Assembly (NCBI GenBank): GCA_041736705.1 | Contig: JBGSTC010000006.1 | Span: 124,001 to 188,000, forward strand | DNA from: GWE2-51-13 sp041736705 | GTDB taxonomy: Bacteria > Bacillota_I > Bacilli_A > Erysipelotrichales > Erysipelotrichaceae | DNA length: 64,000 nt | Reading direction: 5' to 3' | In this document: in pieces, positions 1 to 7,749 of the stretch | Layout of the letters: each line of letters starts with the position of its first letter | How positions within the stretch are numbered: the first letter of the stretch is position 1 | Translations under genes and position numbers: made by a program | The notes under the pieces: generated by a model | What the model saw: only the letters and a program-made list of their open reading frames with translations | Told to the model about the DNA's origin: nothing | The model's database searches: none

Positions 1-1
1 A

Positions 2-895
2 ATCATTTCAGGGAATAACTCCTACGTCGTCAACGGGCAGAACTTCGATGTTTCCGTCAGCGGCGTGAACCAGGATTACGGTTTTGTCTCCAGTCTCGAA
101 CTGACCAGCGGCAGGTTCTTGTCCCGGATCGACCTCGACAACAATCTTCCGGTCGTGGTCATCGGTCCCAAGGTCGCGGAAAAACTCTTTCCCTTGAAAG
201 ACGCGATCGGGGAAACGATGGTCATCCAAGGCGTCCAGTTCCGCATCATCGGGATCTTGACGGAGCGTGGGACCAACTTCAACGGCGACCTCGACGCGAC
301 CGCCTACATCCCCATCGACTTCGCCGGAACCCTGTTCCCTTACCGCTTGAATTCGAAAACCTATTATCTCGCCAGCGAAACGGAAGACACGGTCGCGACG
401 TCGATGCGTAAAATCGAGTCGTATCTTACCTCCGTCCTGCCATCCGCCAACGAGTTCAACGTCTTCAGCCAATCGCAGATCCTGGGCGTCATGAACACCC
501 TCATGGGACTCCTCACGACCTTGTTGGCGGGGATCGCCTCCATTTCGCTGATCGTCGGAGGCATCGGCATCATGAACATTATGTTGGTGACCGTCCGTGA
601 ACGGACCCGTGAAATCGGAGTACGGAAAGCACTGGGTGCAAAACGTTCGCAGATTTTGATCCAGTTCCTCATCGAAGCGGTCATCATCACCACCCTGGGC
701 GGTTTGATCGGATTGGGCGTCAGCTATGTCGGCGCCGCCATCATCCAATACCTCTCCGACTTCAAAGTCACGGTCGGCTTGGATTCGGTCCTCCTGTCCC
801 TTGTCTTCTCGATCACCATCGGCGTCGTCTTCGGGATCTATCCCGCAAACAAGGCGTCGCAGTTGGAACCGGTCGACGCTCTACGCTACGAATAA
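2..895 (+). CDS. ABC transporter permease, MacB/FtsX type (5' end outside window)
   Basis: Membrane subunit of a MacB-type ABC transporter, a family that moves peptides, lipoproteins or drugs by mechanotransmission. The reading frame is open from base 2, so the N-terminus and first membrane helix lie upstream of the window. What is visible is the end of the extracytoplasmic MacB periplasmic-core domain (for example the GRFLSRID and VVVIGPKVAEKLF segments), then three hydrophobic helices of the FtsX domain. Between helices lies the family's cytoplasmic signature RTREIGVRKALGAKRSQIL, and the protein ends with the usual KASQLEPVDALRYE tail. An internal GTG at 65 is not the true start. The cognate ATPase is probably upstream. 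Substrate unknown. Confidence 0.93.
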   Translation: MISGNNSYVVNGQNFDVSVSGVNQDYGFVSSLELTSGRFLSRIDLDNNLPVVVIGPKVAEKLFPLKDAIGETMVIQGVQFRIIGILTERGTNFNGDLDATAYIPIDFAGTLFPYRLNSKTYYLASETEDTVATSMRKIESYLTSVLPSANEFNVFSQSQILGVMNTLMGLLTTLLAGIASISLIVGGIGIMNIMLVTVRERTREIGVRKALGAKRSQILIQFLIEAVIITTLGGLIGLGVSYVGAAIIQYLSDFKVTVGLDSVLLSLVFSITIGVVFGIYPANKASQLEPVDALRYE

Positions 896-899
896 AAGA

Positions 900-926
900 A
901 ATCCGCAATTCACGTTGCGGATTTTT
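900..926. terminator. bidirectional Rho-independent terminator
   Basis: A perfect 9-bp stem (AATCCGCAA, 900-908, pairing with 915-923) with a 6-base loop is followed by T residues at 922-926 on the plus strand and preceded by A residues, so it can end the permease transcript and the convergent minus-strand operon. The stop codon of the minus-strand gene (925-927) overlaps its edge. Confidence 0.85.
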
Positions 927-2304
927 AGTTGAGTCTGTACCAATCCCCGTCGATTTGGCCGAGGATCCAGATTTCATCCTCATCAAGTTTAGTCTGCGTA
1001 TAGAGCGAGAAACCGTACTCGATCAAATCGTCCTCGAAATCGGCGTCTTGATAAATCGGGAACGCATCGTACTCGGTCTCGTCGACGATGATTTTGATGT
1101 TCGTGATCTTTCGACCAAAATCTTGATCGGTGAATCGGGCGTTCATGTAAAACAACGAATTCACCTTGGATGACGTCATCTGAACCGCGGTCTTTTGGCT
1201 AAACGGGGCAATCGTCGAGGAAGCATGCGGTTCGCTGACCAAGACGGGCGTCACTTGAAGAAGCCGGTTAAGATTCCGTTCGGCGATCTCGATCACTAAC
1301 GTATCGATATCCATCGTCTTCACCTCGCGATAGTCATACGGAAAGACACGCGAATAGTTCACCCTTGCGAAAGAATCCGAAAGATAGGGAACCAAGGCGT
1401 TCGCGAACGAATCGCGAAACAGAAACAGATGTCCTTCTTTGGTCGGGTTGATCGATTCGAATTCCATGTCCTCGAATGTCCGGACGGCGCGCGTGAAGGT
1501 GAAGGCCTCGGGTAAATTATACGTGTACTGTATGTCATAATCGGACTTATCCGGATACAGCATGATCGAGAGATCCCCAAGCCAATCCTTTGACCGCACC
1601 GGGGTTTGACCAATCAGATGTAGACTCGTTTGACCCAGTTCGGCCATCATAAATTCATATCCGATCGCCGCACCGATAGCGTTCCAATGCGAATCGCGGG
1701 CATGATAGATCGGCAGCCCTGTTTCTTCCTTCGCTTGGATCAATGCGTCTTTCACATCGATGAAATCCATGGCGAGATCCATCTTTCGTAGCTGTTCCAG
1801 CAAATTCGTTTCTCCAACCGGTTTCAAATGCGCAGGCATCCTCTCGCCGTAGATCGACGCCTTGTTGGGGACGACCATAAAATAGGATGCGATGCCGAGT
1901 CTAGCCATCGCATCGCTTTGCAGTTGCATCGTACGGTTAAACCGAATCAGATCATTTTCGCTAAGCTGGCTTAGATTCAGGTAATCATCGAGGGTTTCTT
2001 CGAAAAACAAGTAACCGTCCTTACCGACCAAGACCTGGCTCGACCCGCTTTGTTTGAAAATGCCTTCGGTGAGACGATGATAGATCGAAATCATCGTTGA
2101 ACGAAACGGAAACGACGTACTGAACGCATCATCGAGTTCATCGAAAAAGGAGACATTGACTTCATTGTTTTTCACGATGCTTGGCGAACTTGGCTGTTGA
2201 ATGCCGGGGATCGTCGTTTTTACGTTGAAAAGATACCCGGTAAGGGGTAAAAGGGAAGTCAGGAGTAAAACGATACAGAAGAGAAGTTTCATCGGCTTTT
2301 TCAT
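925..2304 (-). CDS. DHHW/AlgX-like SGNH-type acetyltransferase partner of MBOAT
   Basis: Extracytoplasmic protein of the AlgX/AlgJ/DHHW group, which finishes O-acetylation of a secreted or wall polysaccharide using an acyl group delivered across the membrane by an MBOAT protein. It begins with a signal/anchor helix (residues 6-26). The SGNH-like catalytic signature is visible as ARDSHWN (Asp-x-His-Trp, about residue 205) and FRDSFANAL (nucleophilic Ser) further on. Length 459 aa fits the family. It lies 9 bp downstream of the MBOAT gene and is the last gene of a four-gene minus-strand operon ending at the 900-926 terminator. The polysaccharide acceptor cannot be told from sequence. Confidence 0.85.
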   Translation of the reverse strand: MKKPMKLLFCIVLLLTSLLPLTGYLFNVKTTIPGIQQPSSPSIVKNNEVNVSFFDELDDAFSTSFPFRSTMISIYHRLTEGIFKQSGSSQVLVGKDGYLFFEETLDDYLNLSQLSENDLIRFNRTMQLQSDAMARLGIASYFMVVPNKASIYGERMPAHLKPVGETNLLEQLRKMDLAMDFIDVKDALIQAKEETGLPIYHARDSHWNAIGAAIGYEFMMAELGQTSLHLIGQTPVRSKDWLGDLSIMLYPDKSDYDIQYTYNLPEAFTFTRAVRTFEDMEFESINPTKEGHLFLFRDSFANALVPYLSDSFARVNYSRVFPYDYREVKTMDIDTLVIEIAERNLNRLLQVTPVLVSEPHASSTIAPFSQKTAVQMTSSKVNSLFYMNARFTDQDFGRKITNIKIIVDETEYDAFPIYQDADFEDDLIEYGFSLYTQTKLDEDEIWILGQIDGDWYRLN

Positions 2305-2313
2305 CGTTTCCTC

Positions 2314-3699
2314 CTAGAACCTGAAGTAAATGAACGGATTGTAGGTCGTGCTTGCCAGGTTCAACAGACACAAGCCCCATAGAACCAATGCGAATCCATA
2401 GGAAGCGTACTCGAACAAGCGTGAGTTACTTAATCGGGTTGAACGGATGATCGGTGTCGAAGCGAAGAAGGCGACTGCGAACATGAAGAAAGTGAAAGGG
2501 GTCATCAAGACCATCCATTCACCGAATGCGATGGGCGAAGAAGATGAAAAGAGGAACAGTGAGCGGATCATGACCAATGCCTGGGTGAAGTTTTCAGAGC
2601 GGAAAATCACGAAACCGACGACCACGACCAGTAACGTGTAGATACGGCGGATGAAACGCGGCCACTTTTCGACGTGCAGGAAGGATTGTTCAAGGAGAAG
2701 GAAGAGTCCGTGATAGAGTCCCCAGACGACGAAAGTCCAGGCCGCCCCGTGCCATAGACCGGTGAGAAAGAAGACGAGGATGCGATTCAGCATCGCCCTG
2801 TTTTTTCCTTTCTGGTTTCCACCCAACGGGATATAGACATAGAGTCGAAACCAAGATGAAAGGGAAATGTGCCAACGACGCCAGAAATCCTGCATCGAGG
2901 TGGCGATGTAGGGATAGTTGAAGTTCTCTTTGAAATGGAAGCCGAACATCCAACCCATCCCGATCGCCATGTCCGAGTAACCGGAGAAATCGAAATAGAT
3001 CTGCAAGGCGTAGGCGATCGACGCCGTCCAGGCGACCAGCGTTGAAATCTGTGTGTTCGGTAAAGCGTATATGGTATCGGCGATCAGCGCCATCGCGTTG
3101 GCGATCAACACTTTCTTCGCCAAACCATAGACGAAGCGACGTAGACCGAGGGTCGTTTGCGAAAGATCGACGACACGCGATTGGATTTGAAGGGAAACAT
3201 CGTGATACTTCACGATCGGTCCGGCGATCAGTTGAGGGAAGAAAGTGATATAGAGAAGCAAGGAAAGGAAATTCTTCTGGACCGGTGTTTCGCCGCGATA
3301 GACATCGAAGACATAGGACAAGGTTTGAAAGGTATAGAAAGAAATCCCGATCGGAAGCGGGAGGTTCAGTGTAGGGATCGCGGTGTTGAAAACGGAATTG
3401 ATACCCAAGATCAGGAAATCGGAGTACTTGAAGACCGCAAGCATTCCAATGTTAAAAATGATCGACAGAATCAGCAGGTTTTTATGGAATCGTCCATGGC
3501 GATCCATTTTCAATGCAAGCCGGTAGTTCACAAAGCCTGAAAAAACCATAAGGAAAACGTAGATCGGTTCCCCCCAGGCATAAAACAACAAGGATGCGAA
3601 AAGCAGGAAGACGTTGCTGTATTTTGAGGGGAGGACGAGGTTGATAAGATAGACGAGGGGGAGGAAAAGGAAGACGAAGACCGGTGAACTGAAAACCAT
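2314..3699 (-). CDS. MBOAT family membrane O-acyltransferase (AlgI/DltB-like)
   Basis: Polytopic membrane acyltransferase, 461 aa, with the usual start MVFSSPVFVFLFLPLVYLI seen in AlgI-type proteins. The conserved MBOAT core is present: the NFNYPYIATSMQDFWRRWH segment, the SLSSWFRLYVYIPLGG segment, and the catalytic-His region LTGLWHGAAWTFVVWGLYHG. It probably takes an acyl group (acetyl in known relatives) from a cytoplasmic donor and passes it outward to the DHHW partner encoded next. It could in principle be DltB, but dltA, dltC and dltD are not adjacent and the AlgX-like partner argues for polysaccharide acetylation. The gene is 18 bp downstream of the small lipoprotein gene. Confidence 0.92.
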   Translation of the reverse strand: MVFSSPVFVFLFLPLVYLINLVLPSKYSNVFLLFASLLFYAWGEPIYVFLMVFSGFVNYRLALKMDRHGRFHKNLLILSIIFNIGMLAVFKYSDFLILGINSVFNTAIPTLNLPLPIGISFYTFQTLSYVFDVYRGETPVQKNFLSLLLYITFFPQLIAGPIVKYHDVSLQIQSRVVDLSQTTLGLRRFVYGLAKKVLIANAMALIADTIYALPNTQISTLVAWTASIAYALQIYFDFSGYSDMAIGMGWMFGFHFKENFNYPYIATSMQDFWRRWHISLSSWFRLYVYIPLGGNQKGKNRAMLNRILVFFLTGLWHGAAWTFVVWGLYHGLFLLLEQSFLHVEKWPRFIRRIYTLLVVVVGFVIFRSENFTQALVMIRSLFLFSSSSPIAFGEWMVLMTPFTFFMFAVAFFASTPIIRSTRLSNSRLFEYASYGFALVLWGLCLLNLASTTYNPFIYFRF

Positions 3700-3717
3700 A
3701 GGACCTCCTGGGACCGA

Positions 3718-4188
3718 TTAATCGACGATATGGAGATAGGAAATCGATGTCACGGTATCCTCCACGATGACAAAGGAGAGATCGCTTAAGCCCAGCGTAT
3801 AGGTGTATACCCCGTATTCATCGGTGTATCCATCGCCATAAGCGGAGATCACCTGATCGAAACTTGAACCGATATGGATCCCTTCTTTCGTGGAAATGCT
3901 TGCGTCGATGAGATAGAAGCCCGTGAAGATTTCGGTACCTGAGGAAAGATAGGTGGTGATTTGGAAGTTTCCGTAATCATAGACGGTATCCTCGCCCTCA
4001 AACGCACAGGACGGGGAAGTGTATTGGTCCAGCGGGTTTCCGATTTTCGCCAAAAGTACAGATGCCTTCTCTCCGATTCTCAAATCATGTCCTTCGACCC
4101 GGAAAACGAAAGTTTCGTTATCAGCGGGTTTCGCGGCACACCCCATCAGTAGAATCAAGATTGAAAGAAACAAGATCGTTTTTCGCAT
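3718..4188 (-). CDS. small lipoprotein, possible BamE/SmpA-like double repeat
   Basis: A 156-aa lipoprotein of unknown function. The signal peptide ends in a lipobox with LLMG before Cys17. The mature part shows two half-repeats of the type G-x(n)-V-x3-x-G: LRIGEKASVLLAKIGNP and, about 70 residues later, IHIGSSFDQVISAYGDG. This pattern is seen in BamE/BLIP-like folds, but that assignment is an inference and no specific family is recognised. It lies between the transglutaminase-like protein (9 bp upstream) and the MBOAT gene, so a role in surface polysaccharide or envelope assembly is plausible. Confidence 0.75.
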   Translation of the reverse strand: MRKTILFLSILILLMGCAAKPADNETFVFRVEGHDLRIGEKASVLLAKIGNPLDQYTSPSCAFEGEDTVYDYGNFQITTYLSSGTEIFTGFYLIDASISTKEGIHIGSSFDQVISAYGDGYTDEYGVYTYTLGLSDLSFVIVEDTVTSISYLHIVD

Positions 4189-4197
4189 GGGTGCTCC

Positions 4198-6033
4198 TTA
4201 TTCCGTCGATTGACGGTAGGTGTAGGTGACGGTGATGTTCGATTCGCTAAACAAGCCGTTGTAGTTCGATGTTCTGGATTGATAGGTATAGCCAGCGATC
4301 GTCACGGCTACGCTCGAATAGGATGTCCCCACGTTGCCTGATAAAACGACGCTGTCCGCGATCTTCAAGCCCGAGGTTTCATCCACATGGTCGACATACA
4401 CTTTTCCGATCTTCACCGGTTCGGTCGTTTCCCACAGGTCGTCTTGGATCGAGGATGAAATCAAGGCACGGTTTCTCAAATAGGCGTCCGATTGAAGCAA
4501 GACGCTATAACCGATGTCCACGTTTTGCCATCCGTTTCCGATGTCGACCTGATTCCAGGAGTGGACTTGGTTGTATTGGATTTGTTCGCGCTGGGGGATG
4601 CCCGCACGGATGAACAACGCTTCCATCGCATACATCCGACCGAAACAATTTCCGGTTCGCGTCGTCAGCGTCGAGAGGGCGCGTGCCTGCCATGGGGAGG
4701 CGAGGGGACCCGCCTGATAGCGGATGGTGCGTCCAAAGTCATAAAGGGCTTTGACGATCTCGTAGTCCGACATGTCCCCGTGCAAAGTCTTGGCGAAAAT
4801 CGTGTCGACCAGTTGGTTCAACTCGCTATTCCCGGTATCGCCTTTCGCTGAAAACGGGGGATGCGTGATGACTGTGACCGTAATTTTCACACTGGATGAA
4901 TTCCCGGCTTTATCCTTGGCGCTGAAGGTGACCGGGTAAACCCCGGCTTTCGTGAAACTAACCGAGCCTGAAACCGTAACGGTGACTTTCCCGTCGCGAT
5001 TGTCGGTGGCATAGACATTCGATTTCACATTGAACGATTCACCGACATAGACCGTCCTGTCCTTCAACCCGGACCCGCTGATCACAGGGGCTTGCGTATC
5101 GCGGATAACGACGAGATTCGCCGTCAATTCGTTGACATTCCCGCCGGCATCGCGCAAGATGACCACCGGCGCATACGTACCGGCTTTCGCCGTCAGATTG
5201 GTATCGCTCTTAAAAGAGACGGTGACTTTCGAAGCATCGACGATGGTTGAGACAAACGCGGACGCCGAAAGCTTATCGCCGACATAGGCTGAGATCGAGC
5301 GGACCTTGGCCGTCGGGGCGACCGTATCCACGACCTCGAGAAACGAAATCAAAGTTCGGTCGCCCATCTTGATTTTGATCGGATATTTGCCGACCACAAG
5401 TTTCAGTTTCGAAAGGTCCGTGACGAATTCTTCATCTTTCTTCTCTTCGAGCAAGAAATCTTCGATCACCGGAGGTGTGGATCCGGCTTCCATCGTCACC
5501 GTGTCCTTGATTTGCGAAACCAGTACGGTCGAATGGGCGACGGTCGCATTCCCCCCGAGATCCGTCGCTTCGATTTCCACCGTCTGTACACCCGGTTGGG
5601 TGGTATCCGGCGCTACCACAAACGAATACGTGACTTCCGTATTGTCATGCGATTCTTCCACGAAATCCTGTGGGGTCAAGGTTGAGTTCACGGGGGCGAC
5701 GATTTCCTTCAGTAACATCGCCGGTTTCGAGGTGTCCGTCACGACCAACATCGAGGTATAGGTCATGAACCCCACCTGGATTTTCACTTCGTAGTTGCCC
5801 GGTGTCTGAAGATCGATCTTGCGTAGTCTCGTGATGAACGACCCTTCTTCCTCCGTTTTAATGAACAAGGATTCGGTGAGCGTCGATTTCGACCCGGCTT
5901 CGATGTACATCACATCCACCAGCCGGTTGGGTAGATAAACCGCGGCGAAAAGCGCGGCGATCATCGAACCCAACAGGATAAGCGCGATGGCCACGTTCTT
6001 GATTTTCAGTTTTCGCTTCTTCTTTTTTTTCAT
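4198..6033 (-). CDS. membrane-anchored Ig-repeat protein with transglutaminase-like domain
   Basis: 611 aa. A very basic N-terminus (MKKKKKRKLKIK) and one hydrophobic helix (about 13-33) anchor it outside the cytoplasm. Residues 40-400 contain at least four bacterial Ig-like (DUF5011/HYR type) repeats, each ending in a D-x-x-G-N motif such as ATDLGGNATV, LRDAGGNVNE and AKDKAGNSSS. The C-terminal part is a transglutaminase-like core with a complete apparent triad: Cys463 (TGNCFGRMYAMEAL), His491 (QVHSWNQV) and Asp506 (NVDIGYSVL). Such proteins act as surface peptidases, crosslinkers or wall-binding factors; the substrate is unknown. First gene of the operon, with a promoter at 6187-6216 and an unusually palindromic leader. 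The start has a nearby purine-rich GGTCCGATG context. Confidence 0.85.
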   Translation of the reverse strand: MKKKKKRKLKIKNVAIALILLGSMIAALFAAVYLPNRLVDVMYIEAGSKSTLTESLFIKTEEEGSFITRLRKIDLQTPGNYEVKIQVGFMTYTSMLVVTDTSKPAMLLKEIVAPVNSTLTPQDFVEESHDNTEVTYSFVVAPDTTQPGVQTVEIEATDLGGNATVAHSTVLVSQIKDTVTMEAGSTPPVIEDFLLEEKKDEEFVTDLSKLKLVVGKYPIKIKMGDRTLISFLEVVDTVAPTAKVRSISAYVGDKLSASAFVSTIVDASKVTVSFKSDTNLTAKAGTYAPVVILRDAGGNVNELTANLVVIRDTQAPVISGSGLKDRTVYVGESFNVKSNVYATDNRDGKVTVTVSGSVSFTKAGVYPVTFSAKDKAGNSSSVKITVTVITHPPFSAKGDTGNSELNQLVDTIFAKTLHGDMSDYEIVKALYDFGRTIRYQAGPLASPWQARALSTLTTRTGNCFGRMYAMEALFIRAGIPQREQIQYNQVHSWNQVDIGNGWQNVDIGYSVLLQSDAYLRNRALISSSIQDDLWETTEPVKIGKVYVDHVDETSGLKIADSVVLSGNVGTSYSSVAVTIAGYTYQSRTSNYNGLFSESNITVTYTYRQSTE

Positions 6034-6156
6034 CGGACCTCTTTTTTTAATACGTACTATCCGAATGAGTCCCTTGCGAAATGAAGTGAATCATGAGGAT
6101 TCATTAAACGGAAAAAACGTAAGATAAACGTGAAGACGAAGACAATCTTGGATGTA

Positions 6157-6186
6157 ATGGCTGGATAACCATGGCTAGATAGCCAT
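6157..6186. promoter_or_regulatory. two tandem palindromes, candidate operator
   Basis: Two near-identical 16-bp palindromes overlap by two bases: 6157-6172 (ATGGCT-GGAT-AACCAT, one mismatch) and 6171-6186 (ATGGCT-AGAT-AGCCAT, perfect). They abut the -10 box of the minus-strand promoter on its downstream side, where a bound repressor would block initiation. No known regulator with this site is recognised here. They could instead form an RNA hairpin in the leader. Confidence 0.55.
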
Positions 6187-6216
6187 ATTATAGCGAGATT
6201 CAATCGAAAATACCAA
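6187..6216 (-). promoter_or_regulatory. sigma-A type promoter of surface operon
   Basis: On the minus strand TATAAT (6187-6192) lies 18 bp from TTGGTA (6211-6216). The transcript would have a leader of about 145 nt before the ATG at 6033. This fits a single promoter for the four minus-strand genes down to 925. Confidence 0.6.
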
Positions 6217-6263
6217 AATTCGCCCGTGTCGGAGATGAAACTTTGAGGAAAATTCGATTCCTT

Positions 6264-6297
6264 ACTCGATTCGCCTGTGCGAATCGAGTCTGTTTTT
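6264..6297 (+). terminator. plus-oriented hairpin with T tract between two minus-strand genes
   Basis: A perfect 11-bp stem (6264-6274 with 6279-6289), loop CTGT, is followed by TGTTTTTCTT on the plus strand. On the minus strand the tract following the stem is not T-rich. No plus-strand gene ends here, so its role is unclear; it could shield the operon promoter from antisense transcription or end a short plus-strand RNA. Confidence 0.55.
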
Positions 6298-6309
6298 CTT
6301 TGAAATGAA

Positions 6310-6335
6310 AAGAAAAGCCTGTGTTTTTCAGGCTT
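6310..6335 (-). terminator. Rho-independent terminator of deacetylase gene
   Basis: Stem AAGCCTG (6315-6321) with CAGGCTT (6329-6335), loop of seven. On the minus strand it is followed by TTTCTTTTC. It lies 10 bp past the stop of the polysaccharide deacetylase gene. Confidence 0.75.
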
Positions 6336-6344
6336 GGCTTATCT

Positions 6345-7688
6345 TCAGTTTTTCACCCCATGGTGGGCGGGGTGCGAGTTGACATTCAGGGCACCAAACG
6401 AATAGCCCTCTTGTTTCGCATACGTTAGGATGTTCCGCAACGCTTCCAGCGTGCTTTCATGCCCGCTACTGTCATGCATCAATACGACATAGTTGGCGCG
6501 CGACCCCAGTTGTTTCAAGACATAGTTCGTGATGAATTCCGCATCGTGCTTACCGGCGTCCCCCGAAGAAAGATTCCAATCGAAATACTGGATCCCTTTT
6601 TCACGGATCGAGCGGGTCAAGAGGGTCATGATCCCGGGGTTGAAATCGCTGATGGTGTTGGAACTGCCGCCCGGAAAGCGATAAAGCCGCGATGTTTCAC
6701 CGGTCAGACTCTTGATCCATGCCTGCTCGGCGTATAGATCCTGGAAAAATGCTTCTTCCGAGGCATAGATTCTTGAATAGACATGGGAATAGGAATGCAT
6801 CCCGATGCTATGTCCTTCGCGATATGCGCGTTGGATGACTTTGTCGTAGCCCGATTTCTTGTTGATGAAGAAGGTGGCTTTCACGTCGAATTCCGTCAAT
6901 AGGTCGAGGAAATCATCGGTGAGATAACTGGGTCCGTCGTCGAAGGTTAGAAAGATCGTCGAGGCGCTGTGCGATTTTTTCACATGGATCAGCTGGGTGA
7001 ACGTGGCTGCGTTGCCCTTGGAGTCCTGTACGGAATAGGTGAGGGTCTGGTCGCCGACCACGGAGGTGTCGATGATCTTGTCCGTCGTGACTACAGCGCT
7101 CAAATCGCCCTCGCACCGGTCGGTCGCTACGATGCCGGGAAGCAGGCTGCCTTCAAGCACCGAAATTTCGTCGGGGGCGTCGAAGACCGGGGCGTCGATG
7201 TCGCGTACATGGATTTCACGGACTAGACTGACGGAATTCCCCGCAAGATCCGCAACTTGATATATGAGTTTGCCTTCTTCGGAAGTGATTTCGATACTCG
7301 ATGTCAGGTCGCCGTCGACGAGATCGATGGCGCGCGCCCCTTCATCCGCATAGCTTTGTCCGGGACAGACGTTAGTGATGATGTTTCCGTTGAGAACCAA
7401 AGAGGGCGGGGTGGTATCGACGACTTTGATTTTCCGCGAGGTCTGCGCGACGATTTTTTTGCCGTCGACCAAGAGGTAGCGCATGCGGTAGATGCCTGGT
7501 TTTTGAGGGTTCAAATCGGAAGAAACCGCGAGCTTCGCCGATTCGCCGCTAAGGAGCGAAACCCCGGGTTCGAGATAGGGCTGGCCGGCTTCCAAGACGA
7601 AAACCGACGGACCGACGATGCGGATCCGCTGCGAAGCGCACGCTGTGAGTAAAGCAATCAAAAGGATGAACAAGATGGATTTTCGCAT
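6345..7688 (-). CDS. lipoprotein polysaccharide deacetylase with Ig-like repeats
   Basis: 447 aa. The signal peptide ends at a lipobox (LLTA before Cys17), so it is a lipid-anchored surface enzyme. Residues about 22-235 hold two or three DUF5011-like Ig repeats (DTTPPSLVLNG, DIDAPVFDAPD). The C-terminal half is a NodB-homology deacetylase (carbohydrate esterase 4): TFDDGPS (metal Asp), HSYSH (metal His pair), RFPGGSS (R-x-P-G), WNLSSGD and LMHDSSGHEST. It likely removes N-acetyl groups from peptidoglycan or another glycan, altering lysozyme sensitivity. Its own promoter (-10 at 7706-7711) and terminator make it a single-gene unit, next to the O-acylation operon, which suggests a shared theme of glycan modification. 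Confidence 0.92.
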   Translation of the reverse strand: MRKSILFILLIALLTACASQRIRIVGPSVFVLEAGQPYLEPGVSLLSGESAKLAVSSDLNPQKPGIYRMRYLLVDGKKIVAQTSRKIKVVDTTPPSLVLNGNIITNVCPGQSYADEGARAIDLVDGDLTSSIEITSEEGKLIYQVADLAGNSVSLVREIHVRDIDAPVFDAPDEISVLEGSLLPGIVATDRCEGDLSAVVTTDKIIDTSVVGDQTLTYSVQDSKGNAATFTQLIHVKKSHSASTIFLTFDDGPSYLTDDFLDLLTEFDVKATFFINKKSGYDKVIQRAYREGHSIGMHSYSHVYSRIYASEEAFFQDLYAEQAWIKSLTGETSRLYRFPGGSSNTISDFNPGIMTLLTRSIREKGIQYFDWNLSSGDAGKHDAEFITNYVLKQLGSRANYVVLMHDSSGHESTLEALRNILTYAKQEGYSFGALNVNSHPAHHGVKN

Positions 7689-7705
7689 GGTTTTCTCCCA
7701 CCCGA

Positions 7706-7714
7706 ATTATAGCA
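7706..7714 (-). promoter_or_regulatory. extended -10 promoter of deacetylase gene
   Basis: Minus-strand TGCTATAAT (TATAAT at 7706-7711). There is no convincing -35 at 17 bp, so the TGn extension probably compensates. The ATG at 7688 follows after a short leader with GGGAGAAAA. Confidence 0.5.
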
Positions 7715-7721
7715 TTTCAAG

Positions 7722-7749
7722 TCAAAGAAAAACACGTTTTGAACGTGTT
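7722..7749 (-). terminator. Rho-independent terminator of ABC exporter operon
   Basis: Stem AACACGTT (7731-7738) with AACGTGTT (7742-7749) and a TTG loop, followed on the minus strand by TTTCTTTGA. It overlaps the stop codon (7748-7750) of the last gene. Confidence 0.75.

Noticed and set aside
8..748. 246-codon minus-strand frame at the left end
   Set aside because: Antisense to the MacB-type permease; Asp/Gly/Arg-rich shadow product.
2314..3699. Assignment as DltB of D-alanylation
   Set aside because: No dltA, dltC or dltD gene is adjacent and the partner is AlgX/DHHW-like, which favours O-acetylation.
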